A stretch of 57,756 nt of DNA from assembly GCA_947629535.1 (NCBI GenBank), contig CANREC010000003.1, forward strand, positions 1 to 57,756. The letters run 5' to 3'. A model generated the notes under the pieces. That model made no database searches. It was not told where the DNA came from and saw nothing but the letters and a program-made list of their open reading frames with translations. The stretch is from an uncultured Clostridia bacterium (GTDB lineage: Bacteria > Bacillota > Clostridia > Christensenellales > Borkfalkiaceae). The first letter of the stretch is position 1; the number at the start of each line of letters is the position of its first letter. The translations under genes and the position numbers were made by a program. Shown piece by piece: positions 25,369 through 32,934 of the stretch.

Positions 25369-26508
25369 TTATGCATAATTGCCGTGTGCTTTCATCCAGT
25401 CGAACGCCCTCTGCGTGAGCGGATAGACGGGTTCCCCCACGCTTTTGAGATAGGCGAGTTGGTGGCGAAGGGATAAAAACATGCACAGGTCGAGATCCTT
25501 CCAAAAGGCCTCGCGGAGCAAATCTATCCCCTCGAAGGCGCGGCCCTCCTCGAGCAGATCGGAAAGAAAAATGAGCTTTTCGAGCGGGGACATGTTCTCC
25601 CTTCCGCTCGTGTGGTAGCGAATGGCATTCAGGACGTCCTCATCGGTGACGTGAAAGACATTTTCCGCAAGATATGCGCCCGTAAACTGGTGCATGACGG
25701 GTGCGGGAACATCTGCCGGAAAAGGGAAATTTCGCAACATAGGGTCGTCTTTTTGCACATACTTCCCGCAGTCGTGGAGCATGGACGCGGTGAGGGCCTT
25801 CGCCTCGGGGATCGCCAGAGAACGGGCCCGCTTGCAGGCCATCCGCGCGACGCGTTCGCTGTGCTCTTTCCGCCCCTCTGTGAGGAGAGAAAGGGCGCCC
25901 TCGATATTTTTATAGCGATACATCTCCCCTTTGGCGATCTCGACGCAGACGTCTGTCGGGAGAACTTTTTTTGCCTCTTCCATGTTCCCGAAGGCAAGCG
26001 CGACGCGAAGATCGGTCGAGGAGACCTCCTCCCCCGTGAAGGACAGTTCGAGGAAATCACGGCCGAAACGGGTGCGGAAACGTTCATGAATATTATACAC
26101 GTCGTCCTTGCCCCTACCCGCGGCGACGAGCGTGACGTTCTGCAGGATATCTTCGGGGCCTTTCCAGAAAAAGAAGTTCTCGAGCATGTCCGCCCCGACG
26201 AGGAAAAAGAGCTCGGCGTCGGGGTATCTTTCTCTGTAGGCGCGGCAGGTGAGGAAGGTGTAGCTCGTCCCGCCCGCCTTCAGTTCGATGTCGTCGGCCG
26301 CGGCAAAATTCAAAGACCTGCATGCCGTTTGCAGGAGCTTGAGACGCTCTTCCCCGCTTGCGACGGGCCCAAAGGCCTTGTGGGGGGCGCGGCAGGATGG
26401 GATGAAGAACAGTCGATCGAGCCCGAGCTCCCTTTGTGCCGCCTCGGCAAAGCGGAGATGTTCTATGTGAACGGGGTCGAAAGAACCCCCGAAGAGCGCG
26501 ATCCTCAT
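25369..26508 (-). CDS. nadD: NadD-YqeK fusion: NaMN adenylyltransferase plus HD hydrolase
   Basis: A 379-residue fusion. Residues 1-~195 are nicotinate-nucleotide adenylyltransferase: MRIALFGGSFDPVHIEHL holds the GGxFDPxHxxH nucleotide-binding motif, and SFTGEEVSSTDLR the later ISST-type motif. Residues ~200-379 are a YqeK-type HD-domain hydrolase (Ap4A-cleaving in known members): KEHSERVARMACKRA and the metal-binding ASMLHDCGKYV, then MHQFTGAYLAE and IRYHTSGRENM. In many Firmicutes these are adjacent separate genes. MRIALFGG is chosen as start as it is the canonical NadD N-terminus; the ORF track starts 20 codons earlier at a TTG. The -10 box ends 6 bases before this ATG, so the mRNA is probably leaderless. 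Confidence 0.93.
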   Translation of the reverse strand: MRIALFGGSFDPVHIEHLRFAEAAQRELGLDRLFFIPSCRAPHKAFGPVASGEERLKLLQTACRSLNFAAADDIELKAGGTSYTFLTCRAYRERYPDAELFFLVGADMLENFFFWKGPEDILQNVTLVAAGRGKDDVYNIHERFRTRFGRDFLELSFTGEEVSSTDLRVALAFGNMEEAKKVLPTDVCVEIAKGEMYRYKNIEGALSLLTEGRKEHSERVARMACKRARSLAIPEAKALTASMLHDCGKYVQKDDPMLRNFPFPADVPAPVMHQFTGAYLAENVFHVTDEDVLNAIRYHTSGRENMSPLEKLIFLSDLLEEGRAFEGIDLLREAFWKDLDLCMFLSLRHQLAYLKSVGEPVYPLTQRAFDWMKAHGNYA

Positions 26509-26514
26509 GCTTTG

Positions 26515-26543
26515 ATTATACAATACTTTTCCGCCGTTTGCAA
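26515..26543 (-). promoter_or_regulatory. nadD-yqeK promoter predicted to give a leaderless mRNA
   Basis: Minus strand: TTGCAA (26538-26543), exactly 17 bases, TATAAT (26515-26520), then CAAAGC and ATG. Transcription starting 7 bases after the -10 box would begin on the A of the start codon. No Shine-Dalgarno site lies between. Confidence 0.65.
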
Positions 26544-26581
26544 GTTTAATTTGCGATATTTCCGTCAAAAATTTCCCTGAT

Positions 26582-27346
26582 ATGAAACGTTTTACGCTTG
26601 CGGACGTCCTCGACGTCCTGTTTTATACCCTTTCCGTCTGTTTTGTCGCTTTCGGGATCCTGCGCTACTTCCGTCTGAACGTCTGGCTCAGTCTTCTCTT
26701 CTCCCTGCTCTTTGCCGCGGCCACCTGCGTCGGGACGGGCCTTCTGCTCTCAAGCAGCCGCCGAAAAAAGGTACAGGGAAAGCGTGAAAAGGAAGATCGG
26801 GATTCCCTTCTTCTGCATCTCGCGCTCGAAAAAGAGGAACGGGTACGGGCGGAGCTCCTCACGGCGCTCCTTGCGGACGGACGGACGGCCAACCTGAAGG
26901 GAGACGTTCTCGAAGAAAACGGAACGCTTCTCGTCCCCCTTTTCACGATGGAACCCCTCTCCGCCGATACGGTGGCGCGTCTTTTGAAAACGTATGAGAG
27001 CACGCCCTTCACCGTCGTATGCAACAGCGTGACTGCCGAGGCGGAAAAACTGCTGTTTCGGTTCGAAAAAGGGCTCTTGCAAGGGGATGAAGTCTATACG
27101 CTCTTCGCGAGGACGAATACGACGCCGCATCCGCTGATCTGCGGACAGCTCCCCCGCCGCTCGCTGCGGGCAAACATCCGACGGTCCTTCTCCAAAAAGA
27201 ACGCCCGTCCCTTCTTTGTGAGCGGGCTCGTGCTCCTGACGATGAGCCTCTTCACGATCTTTCCCCTCTACTACCTCATCTCGGGATGCGTCCTGCTCGT
27301 GACGGCGGTGCTTGTGCGGGCAGTCGGGTTCACCGAGGCAGGCTGA
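26582..27346 (+). CDS. Unknown membrane protein with four hydrophobic segments
   Basis: A 254-residue protein not assigned to a family. Two membrane segments lie at the N-terminus (DVLFYTLSVCFVAFGILRYF and LSLLFSLLFAAATCVGTGLL), then a charged, probably cytoplasmic middle part of about 150 residues rich in K, R and E, then two more membrane segments (FFVSGLVLLTMSLFTIFPLY and YLISGCVLLVTAVLVRAVGF). The soluble part has no recognised catalytic motif. It is divergent from nadD-yqeK with about 70 bases between the starts and overlaps the 3' end of the NAD(P)HX repair gene tail to tail by 17 bases. No clear ribosome site precedes the ATG. Confidence 0.7.
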   Translation: MKRFTLADVLDVLFYTLSVCFVAFGILRYFRLNVWLSLLFSLLFAAATCVGTGLLLSSSRRKKVQGKREKEDRDSLLLHLALEKEERVRAELLTALLADGRTANLKGDVLEENGTLLVPLFTMEPLSADTVARLLKTYESTPFTVVCNSVTAEAEKLLFRFEKGLLQGDEVYTLFARTNTTPHPLICGQLPRRSLRANIRRSFSKKNARPFFVSGLVLLTMSLFTIFPLYYLISGCVLLVTAVLVRAVGFTEAG

Positions 27347-28796
27347 GAGACAGGATCGCCTTGGGAAAATAGCCGATGATATCCGTCGCGTCGGGAGAGT
27401 ATTCCCCGAGATCGGAGGCGGCGAGCTCCCCCGCACGGCCGAGAAGATAGGAACTGACGACGGCGGCCTCGAAGGGCGGAACGCCCCGCGCGACCGTTCC
27501 CGCAAGAAATCCCGCGAGCGCGTCGCCGCTGCCGCCCTTGGCAAGGACGGGCGAACCCGTGGGGACGATCGCCGCTCTTTCCCCTTCGGCGATGACCGTG
27601 CGGTTGTTTTTGAATACGACGGTGACGCCGTACTCCGCGGAAAAGGCCTTTGCCGCCCCGACGGGGTCGCGAAGGAGCGTCTCGACGCTCTTCCCCGTGA
27701 GCCTTGAAAATTCCTTCGGATGCGGGGTGACGATGACGGGGCATTTCTTTCGTTTGAGAAGGTCGGGCCCGTAGTTTGCGAGCGTATTCAAGGCGTCTGC
27801 ATCGAGGATGAGCGTGCCGCGCTCATAGCCCGAGAGCAGCGTTTCAAGCATTTCACGCTGCGGAAGTCCCACGCCCGCGCCCATGCCGAACGCGACCGCA
27901 TGCGCCAAAAGTGGTGCGCCGCTGTAAAATCCGAAGAGTGCCGCGGGATATTTGGCCGTGAGGACGGTGCGATGCATCTCGTCCTCCTCTCTGTTCTCCG
28001 CGGGCGGGAGCCAAAATTCCGTATAGCCCACGCCCGATCTTAAGGCCGCGCCGACGGACAGCAACGGAGCGCCGAGCGTCCCGTACCCCGCGAGAACGGC
28101 GGCCCTGCCGTAGTCTCCCTTGTTCGTATTTGATTTCTTCTTGGGGAAATAGGCCGAAACGTCCACGTCGTCCCAGATCTCAACGCCGTCCTCTGTTGCG
28201 GGGATCCCGATGTCCGCAACGGCGATCCTGCCGGCCATATCGGCTCCGTCCGAAAGGATGAGAGCCGTTTTCAATTGTCCCAAACAAAGGGTCTCGTCGG
28301 CCTTGACGCAGGGAGAAAATGCGATCCCGCCCTCCGTAAGGCCCGACGGCAGATCGCAGGCGATGACGTACCTTCCGCTATTGATGAAGTTCACGAGATC
28401 GGCGTTTTCATCCTCGGGAGCGCGGGTAAGGCCCGTGCCGAAGAGACAGTCCACCGTGACGGAATAGATCCTGCGCGGGATCATGCGGAAGAGCTCGCCT
28501 TGATATGCATCCTTCACGGCCTTACAGCTCTCCGAAAAGCGTTCGGCAAGGCAAAGGACGGCGATCTCATTTCCCTCCGCGCGGAGGAGCTCCGCGGCCG
28601 TAAAACCGTCTCCGCCGTTGTTTCCTCCGCCGCAGACGAAGATCGCGTCATTCTGTCCGAGACGCCCGAGCGCGGCCTTTACGGCCTCGGCAAGCGCCTT
28701 CCCCGCCCTCTGCATCAAGGCGAGTACGGCCGTTCCCTTTTGGATCTCTCTTTCGTCAAACTTGCGCATCTGCGCATTGCTGTATGCATATCTCAT
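27330..28796 (-). CDS. nnr: Bifunctional NAD(P)HX epimerase / ADP-dependent dehydratase
   Basis: A 488-residue repair enzyme that restores NAD(P)H damaged by hydration. The N-terminal YjeF_N epimerase domain (to ~210) shows FVCGGGNNGGDGFTAAELL and VDCLFGTGL. The C-terminal carbohydrate-kinase-like dehydratase domain shows YGRAAVLAGYGTLGAPLLS, VTPHPKEFSRL and LAKGGSGDALAGFLAGTVA, which holds the catalytic aspartate. The ORF track start is 39 codons too early: MRYAYSNAQMRKFDE is the normal N-terminus and its ATG overlaps the birA stop as ATGA, suggesting translational coupling. Confidence 0.95.
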   Translation of the reverse strand: MRYAYSNAQMRKFDEREIQKGTAVLALMQRAGKALAEAVKAALGRLGQNDAIFVCGGGNNGGDGFTAAELLRAEGNEIAVLCLAERFSESCKAVKDAYQGELFRMIPRRIYSVTVDCLFGTGLTRAPEDENADLVNFINSGRYVIACDLPSGLTEGGIAFSPCVKADETLCLGQLKTALILSDGADMAGRIAVADIGIPATEDGVEIWDDVDVSAYFPKKKSNTNKGDYGRAAVLAGYGTLGAPLLSVGAALRSGVGYTEFWLPPAENREEDEMHRTVLTAKYPAALFGFYSGAPLLAHAVAFGMGAGVGLPQREMLETLLSGYERGTLILDADALNTLANYGPDLLKRKKCPVIVTPHPKEFSRLTGKSVETLLRDPVGAAKAFSAEYGVTVVFKNNRTVIAEGERAAIVPTGSPVLAKGGSGDALAGFLAGTVARGVPPFEAAVVSSYLLGRAGELAASDLGEYSPDATDIIGYFPKAILSLSLPR

Positions 28797-29485
28797 CGGT
28801 CTTGCTCCGTCCTCAGTGTGATCTCCGCACTCGACAGCGTGATTTGTTTTCCGTCCCTCTCGACTTCCAGTCTCCCGTCGGGCAGAATGCCGCGGGCGAT
28901 GGCGCAATAGCAAAACTCCCCTTCGGCGACGTCGATCTCCTTGCCCAAAAAACGGATATAGGAGAGATATTCCCCGAATGTCGAGGGGCGGAGATAGTTC
29001 CCGAGAAGTTTTGCGCGGACCTCTGCGACCGAAGGCACGGAAGAGAGCAGCTCCTTCATGCCGACCGCGATGCCGTTTAAGGATGAGAGGTCGTTGGAGA
29101 CATTCATTCCGATGCCGACGACGCTGTAGTCGACATGATCTCCCTTGAGCCCGTTTTCGATGAGGATCCCGGCAAGCTTTCTTTCCGCCGCTCTCACGTC
29201 ATTCGGCCACTTGATCTCGGGCGCGACGCCGTATTCCTCCGCCGTACGGCAGACGGCAACGGCCGCATGGGCCATGATCAAAAAGGAATTTGACGATACC
29301 ATGTCCGTGTAGAACGTCAGGATCGAACAATATACCCCACCCATGTCCGAAAGGAAACTGCGGCCCTTTGTGCCCTTTCCCCCCGTCTGGACGTCGGCAA
29401 ACACAGCGACGTCCTCGCGGTCTTGGATGTATCTCTTGATGTATTCGTTGGTGGAATCCACACTGTTGAGGGTCTCAATCTTCAT
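28793..29485 (-). CDS. birA: Biotin-[acetyl-CoA carboxylase] ligase
   Basis: A 230-residue enzyme that activates biotin to biotinyl-AMP and attaches it to the carboxyl carrier protein. NSVDSTNEYIKRY, the biotinyl-AMP loop GGKGTKGRSFLS, and IKWPNDVRAAERKLAGILIE with VVGIGMNVSND are the standard motifs. The N-terminal winged-helix of BirA-type repressors is absent, so this is a ligase only. MKIETLNSVDSTN is the start; it overlaps the recX 3' end by 11 bases, and its stop overlaps the next start (ATGA). Confidence 0.94.
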   Translation of the reverse strand: MKIETLNSVDSTNEYIKRYIQDREDVAVFADVQTGGKGTKGRSFLSDMGGVYCSILTFYTDMVSSNSFLIMAHAAVAVCRTAEEYGVAPEIKWPNDVRAAERKLAGILIENGLKGDHVDYSVVGIGMNVSNDLSSLNGIAVGMKELLSSVPSVAEVRAKLLGNYLRPSTFGEYLSYIRFLGKEIDVAEGEFCYCAIARGILPDGRLEVERDGKQITLSSAEITLRTEQDR

Positions 29486-30095
29486 CGCCGTCCCTATACG
29501 CCTCGAGAGCGCGCTGTGCCGTCTCATAGTCAAATCCCTTCGACAAAAGGTGCGCATATGCCTTCTGAATGACCTTCCTGTCCGTCACGTCCTTGTTGCG
29601 GAGATATCTTTCGAGAAGGTCCTTTGCAGCCTTGTCGCCGTCGGAAATGCCCTCTACAGCCTCTTCGGCGATCTCGTCGGAGATCCCCTTGCGTTTCAGC
29701 TCCATGGCGATCAGGCGCGCGCCCTTCTTTTTGGCCATGCTCTCGGCATAGGCGCGGGCATAGGCGGCGTCGTCAAGAAACCGATACTGCCGCATCTTCT
29801 CGACGACGTAGTCCTGCACATCCGCAAGATACCCTTTTTTCTTGAGAAAATCGCGGATCTCCCGTTCGGTTTTCATGGATGTGGAGATATGGAAGAGCGC
29901 CTTATCGAACGCCGTGTCCTTTTCGCTCTCGAGCTGCATCTCGGAGAGCTGCCCCGCAGTCACTTCCGTGCCGACCTTGAGGCGGTATTGCATGACGGTG
30001 ATGCGTTTCATGCCGCAGAAAAACTTCCCGTCGACCTCAAGATTGCAGCGGGACTTATCCTTTTTTTGGGGCGTGATCGCCGTGATCTCAGACAT
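29475..30095 (-). CDS. recX: RecX regulatory protein
   Basis: A 206-residue protein that binds and modulates RecA filaments. The family's three-helix repeats are visible: ALFHISTSMKTEREIRDFLK with KKGY, MRQYRFLDDAAYARAYAE, and GARLIAMELKRKGISDE, then AYAHLLSKGFDYETA. The N-terminal beta-rich part (ITAITPQKKDKSRCNLEVDG) resembles RecX of Firmicutes. A GAGG ribosome site precedes ATG. It lies 16 bases after the metallohydrolase gene and overlaps birA, so it belongs to the same run. Confidence 0.9.
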   Translation of the reverse strand: MSEITAITPQKKDKSRCNLEVDGKFFCGMKRITVMQYRLKVGTEVTAGQLSEMQLESEKDTAFDKALFHISTSMKTEREIRDFLKKKGYLADVQDYVVEKMRQYRFLDDAAYARAYAESMAKKKGARLIAMELKRKGISDEIAEEAVEGISDGDKAAKDLLERYLRNKDVTDRKVIQKAYAHLLSKGFDYETAQRALEAYRDGDED

Positions 30096-30111
30096 GGTAG
30101 CCTCTTTTTCT

Positions 30112-31305
30112 CTATTGAACGCCGTACGACGGCCATGTTCTGTTTTCTCTGAACCATGCCGTTTCAGGCAGGATCGTACTGTTGTTGCTTCCGACGACCG
30201 TGAGCGCAGTCTTGGACGAAGTCACGGTAATGTTTCCGTTCATCGAGGTGTAATTCCAGGCCTTGGGATCGTAGGAAACATCCGTCGCAAGGGATGTGAC
30301 ATAGATGTTTTTCGTATACCTTGCGACGCGGTCGATCATCTCCTGCGTGGGGAAGATCGCGGCGGAGTCCGTCGAATATTCGGGCGAACCCGCACAGCAG
30401 CAGATACAGACGGTTTCGGGCGTGATCTTTTGGAGCAGAACGTCGTTGCTTGAGGTGCGGCTTCCATGGTGTCCGCCCTTGAAAAGCGCACAGTGGGGCA
30501 AGGTATTCAGCGCCGCAAGGCTCTCTTCCCCCTCCTTTTCGAGGTCGCCCGTGAAGAGGAACGACCTGCTCCCCTGCGTCATGAGCATGCAGACGGAATA
30601 ATTGTTTTCGTCGGAGCTCTTTTCCCTGTAAAATTTTTGGTCGAGAATGGTCATCTCGATCCCTTCGCCGAGCGCATAGCTCTTCTTGGCGCCGTTTTCC
30701 TCGTTGACGCACTCGAGCGCGGTATAGTGCTTGGCGCCCGATCGGACTTCGTCCTGAAGGCAGTCGAGGTATTTCCCGTAGAGGGAACGAGCGCCCGAAT
30801 CCGTCGTTTCCGATTGATTTGTGCGGGAGAAATCGATCACCGTGCCGCACTCGAAACTCTCAAAGACGCCCTTTTCTGACGCTGTCCCGACAAAGGCGGC
30901 AATGTGGTCTTGGTGGGCATGCGTCGCGATGACATATTCGAGCACGCCGTCCGTGCAATACTCCTTTATGTAGGGAACGATCGTCGCCGCCGACCCCTGC
31001 CGCGAGCCCGCGTCGATCAGCACTTCGGTATTCCCCGTCTTTATGAGTGTGCAATCGCCCGCATATTTATTGCCGAGTTCCAAAAAACGGATGGTAAGCT
31101 CGCCCGAGACCTCGCCGGAAGGCCCCCTGCCGAAGTTGTCCTCGGTGGACGGGTCCCTCTTCATATAGACAAAGAAATACCAATATACACCCGCCGCGAT
31201 CGCAAGGATGAGCACGATCGCAAGGACGGTCAGCCAAAGTTTAGGATGCTTTTTTATGGCCTTTTCGGCCTGTTTTGCGGCCTTTTTGCGCTTTTTTGAT
31301 GCCAT
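30112..31305 (-). CDS. Membrane-anchored ComEC-like metallo-beta-lactamase-fold hydrolase
   Basis: A 397-residue protein starting at MASKKRKKAAK, chosen for its AGGAG site (ORF track is 13 codons longer). A very basic N-terminus is followed by one membrane segment (LWLTVLAIVLILAIAAGVYW), so the catalytic domain is probably outside the membrane. The domain carries VIATHAHQDHIAAF (the HxHxDH metal site), FLFTGDLEKEGEESL, and FKGGHHGSRTSSN, the layout of the soluble domain of ComEC/Rec2 and of stand-alone relatives. In ComEC this domain is thought to act as a nuclease on the non-transported DNA strand; here, without the channel part, the substrate is unknown. It precedes recX in the same run. 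Confidence 0.8.
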   Translation of the reverse strand: MASKKRKKAAKQAEKAIKKHPKLWLTVLAIVLILAIAAGVYWYFFVYMKRDPSTEDNFGRGPSGEVSGELTIRFLELGNKYAGDCTLIKTGNTEVLIDAGSRQGSAATIVPYIKEYCTDGVLEYVIATHAHQDHIAAFVGTASEKGVFESFECGTVIDFSRTNQSETTDSGARSLYGKYLDCLQDEVRSGAKHYTALECVNEENGAKKSYALGEGIEMTILDQKFYREKSSDENNYSVCMLMTQGSRSFLFTGDLEKEGEESLAALNTLPHCALFKGGHHGSRTSSNDVLLQKITPETVCICCCAGSPEYSTDSAAIFPTQEMIDRVARYTKNIYVTSLATDVSYDPKAWNYTSMNGNITVTSSKTALTVVGSNNSTILPETAWFRENRTWPSYGVQ

Positions 31306-31323
31306 AGATTCTCCTGTTTCAAA

Positions 31324-31351
31324 ATAACATATGTTATATAACAAATGTTAT
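31324..31351. promoter_or_regulatory. Tandem 14-bp palindromes (operator candidate)
   Basis: ATAACATATGTTAT is immediately followed by ATAACAAATGTTAT: two abutting 14-bp dyads differing at one base, 18-45 bases upstream of the metallohydrolase start. Abutting dyads of this kind usually bind a dimeric repressor at two sites. TATAAC/TATATA boxes lie inside the repeats, so binding would block the promoter. The repressor is not in view. Confidence 0.6.
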
Positions 31352-31378
31352 AGCAAAATTTCCCCTATTTCGGAAATC

Positions 31379-31723
31379 TTACACAACGCCGAGCGCCGCG
31401 GCGATATTGACGACGGCGTCATCGATGTTGTGTAAAAATTTATTGATCGCGGCCTGCGCGGCCCGATCGATCTCGCCGTTCTCCGTGGTGCGAAGGACGG
31501 CAACGATCATATCGAAGTTCCTATAGACGATACTGCACTCGACGTCGAGCGCCTGCATCACGGGATCTTCGCTCGCATGTTGCAGGCGGTACATCTCCTT
31601 GACTGTGGCGTTCATCTCGGTAAAGAAGGATACGTCCCCGCTGTCAAAGAGACGTTTCATCGTCTGGTTCAAAGAATACAGCGCCCGTACGAACTCTTCA
31701 TGCAATGGTTTTGTCTCTGTCAT
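31379..31723 (-). CDS. Unknown 114-residue helical protein
   Basis: A soluble protein, mostly alpha-helical by composition (KPLHEEFVRALYSLNQTMKR; ATVKEMYRLQHASEDPVMQA), with no recognised motif. Its ATG overlaps the stop of the UDP-sugar pyrophosphorylase gene as ATGA, so the two are translationally coupled, and it ends the alpha-galactosidase cluster. The tandem palindromes lie just past its stop codon. It could be a small partner of the upstream enzyme, but nothing in the sequence shows that. Confidence 0.7.
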   Translation of the reverse strand: MTETKPLHEEFVRALYSLNQTMKRLFDSGDVSFFTEMNATVKEMYRLQHASEDPVMQALDVECSIVYRNFDMIVAVLRTTENGEIDRAAQAAINKFLHNIDDAVVNIAAALGVV

Positions 31724-32934
31724 AATTCTATTCCGTTCCTTTGAAGAAGGGCCCTTGCGCTTTCCACGCTGTCTATCCCTTCCTTGTTTTTGATGGGAGC
31801 AAATTCGCTCTCCCGCACGACTTCGAAGGGCAGACAGGTCCCCATGAGACGGATCATATCGAGGATGAGCGTTTCGAACTTGTACCCGTTTTCCGTCTCG
31901 GGCCGCACGGTCTCTCCCCTTTCGTCGATGTGGGGGATCTTCTTCTTGACCACATGGACGGGAATGCGCTCCTGTGCGATCTCCTCGAGTTTCCTTGCGG
32001 AGAGCAGATAATTCAAAATGACGCCGAAGGAATAGACGAGGCTCCCGTCTGCGGCCCGCATGTTCGCCATCTCCTCCGTGAGCTCGTAGTATTCGATGAC
32101 GGAAGGCTTTCCGTTCTCCAAGCAGAGGACGCCGACCTTTTCTTGCGGCTGCGTCTTGCGGACGACCTTTGCGCCGCTCATCTTGCCGCTCACTATCGTT
32201 GCTCCCACAAACACGGGGTCGGCGCTCCGCTGCAGCACATTATCCACGCCATAGACGTTGTACCATTCGATGTCGGGGAAGTCCTCGTCCGCCTTTGCGC
32301 GTTTGAGGGATGAATACCATCCGCCGTTTCCGTTGGGGGAAAGGGCGAGCTTTCCCCGCTCCTCCAGAAGAAGTTTTCCCATAAAATCTACGCTCGGAGC
32401 CATCTCCTGTTTGAAGAAACGGATATATTCCTTCGGATAGCCGAAATAATCGTGTTCTCTCAGAAAGGCCTGCGTCCCGGGATCGTTCTTTTCGCTTGTC
32501 ATGATGAAGAGCGGAACATACGCTCCGCACGCCTTACATGACTGAAGAAGGTTGGATATCTGCATCTCAAAGATATAGACGGGATGAGAAAGACCGATGT
32601 CGTACGTTCCCTTGGGAGCGTCCGAGCCGAGCCGCGTCCCCTGTCCGCCCGCAAGCAGAACACATGCGACTTTGCCCTTTCGGATGGCGTCTGCGCCGAG
32701 CGCAAAGTATTCCTCGCGGCGCGTCTCGATGTCCTTTAGGGAAAGTCCCTCGATGGGCTCGATCTTCCCCTTCCCGCTGAGATCCTCGGGATGCCGCCAG
32801 AGCGCGACAGTGTCCCAATCGATGCTCTCGATCTCGGATAGGAAGGAGAGCTTGCGCTCTGCGGAAAGTTCGTCGAATCCCTGTAAAATGTGCGTCTGTC
32901 CCTTGTCGGAAAGCAAACTGCCGAGTTGTTTCAT
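31720..32934 (-). CDS. UDP-sugar pyrophosphorylase (UDPGP/UAP1 family)
   Basis: A 404-residue nucleotidyltransferase of the eukaryote-type UDP-N-acetylhexosamine/UDP-glucose pyrophosphorylase family, not the usual bacterial GalU or GlmU type. VACVLLAGGQGTRLGSDAPK is the UTP-binding loop; LFIMTSEKNDPGTQAFL, PNGNGGWYSSL and NVYGVDNVLQRSADPVFVG are family blocks. It would make a UDP-hexose or UDP-HexNAc from UTP and a sugar 1-phosphate. Its ATG overlaps the alpha-galactosidase stop (ATGA). Coupling to a galactosidase suggests handling of galactose 1-phosphate or a related sugar, but specificity cannot be read from sequence. Confidence 0.85.
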   Translation of the reverse strand: MKQLGSLLSDKGQTHILQGFDELSAERKLSFLSEIESIDWDTVALWRHPEDLSGKGKIEPIEGLSLKDIETRREEYFALGADAIRKGKVACVLLAGGQGTRLGSDAPKGTYDIGLSHPVYIFEMQISNLLQSCKACGAYVPLFIMTSEKNDPGTQAFLREHDYFGYPKEYIRFFKQEMAPSVDFMGKLLLEERGKLALSPNGNGGWYSSLKRAKADEDFPDIEWYNVYGVDNVLQRSADPVFVGATIVSGKMSGAKVVRKTQPQEKVGVLCLENGKPSVIEYYELTEEMANMRAADGSLVYSFGVILNYLLSARKLEEIAQERIPVHVVKKKIPHIDERGETVRPETENGYKFETLILDMIRLMGTCLPFEVVRESEFAPIKNKEGIDSVESARALLQRNGIEL

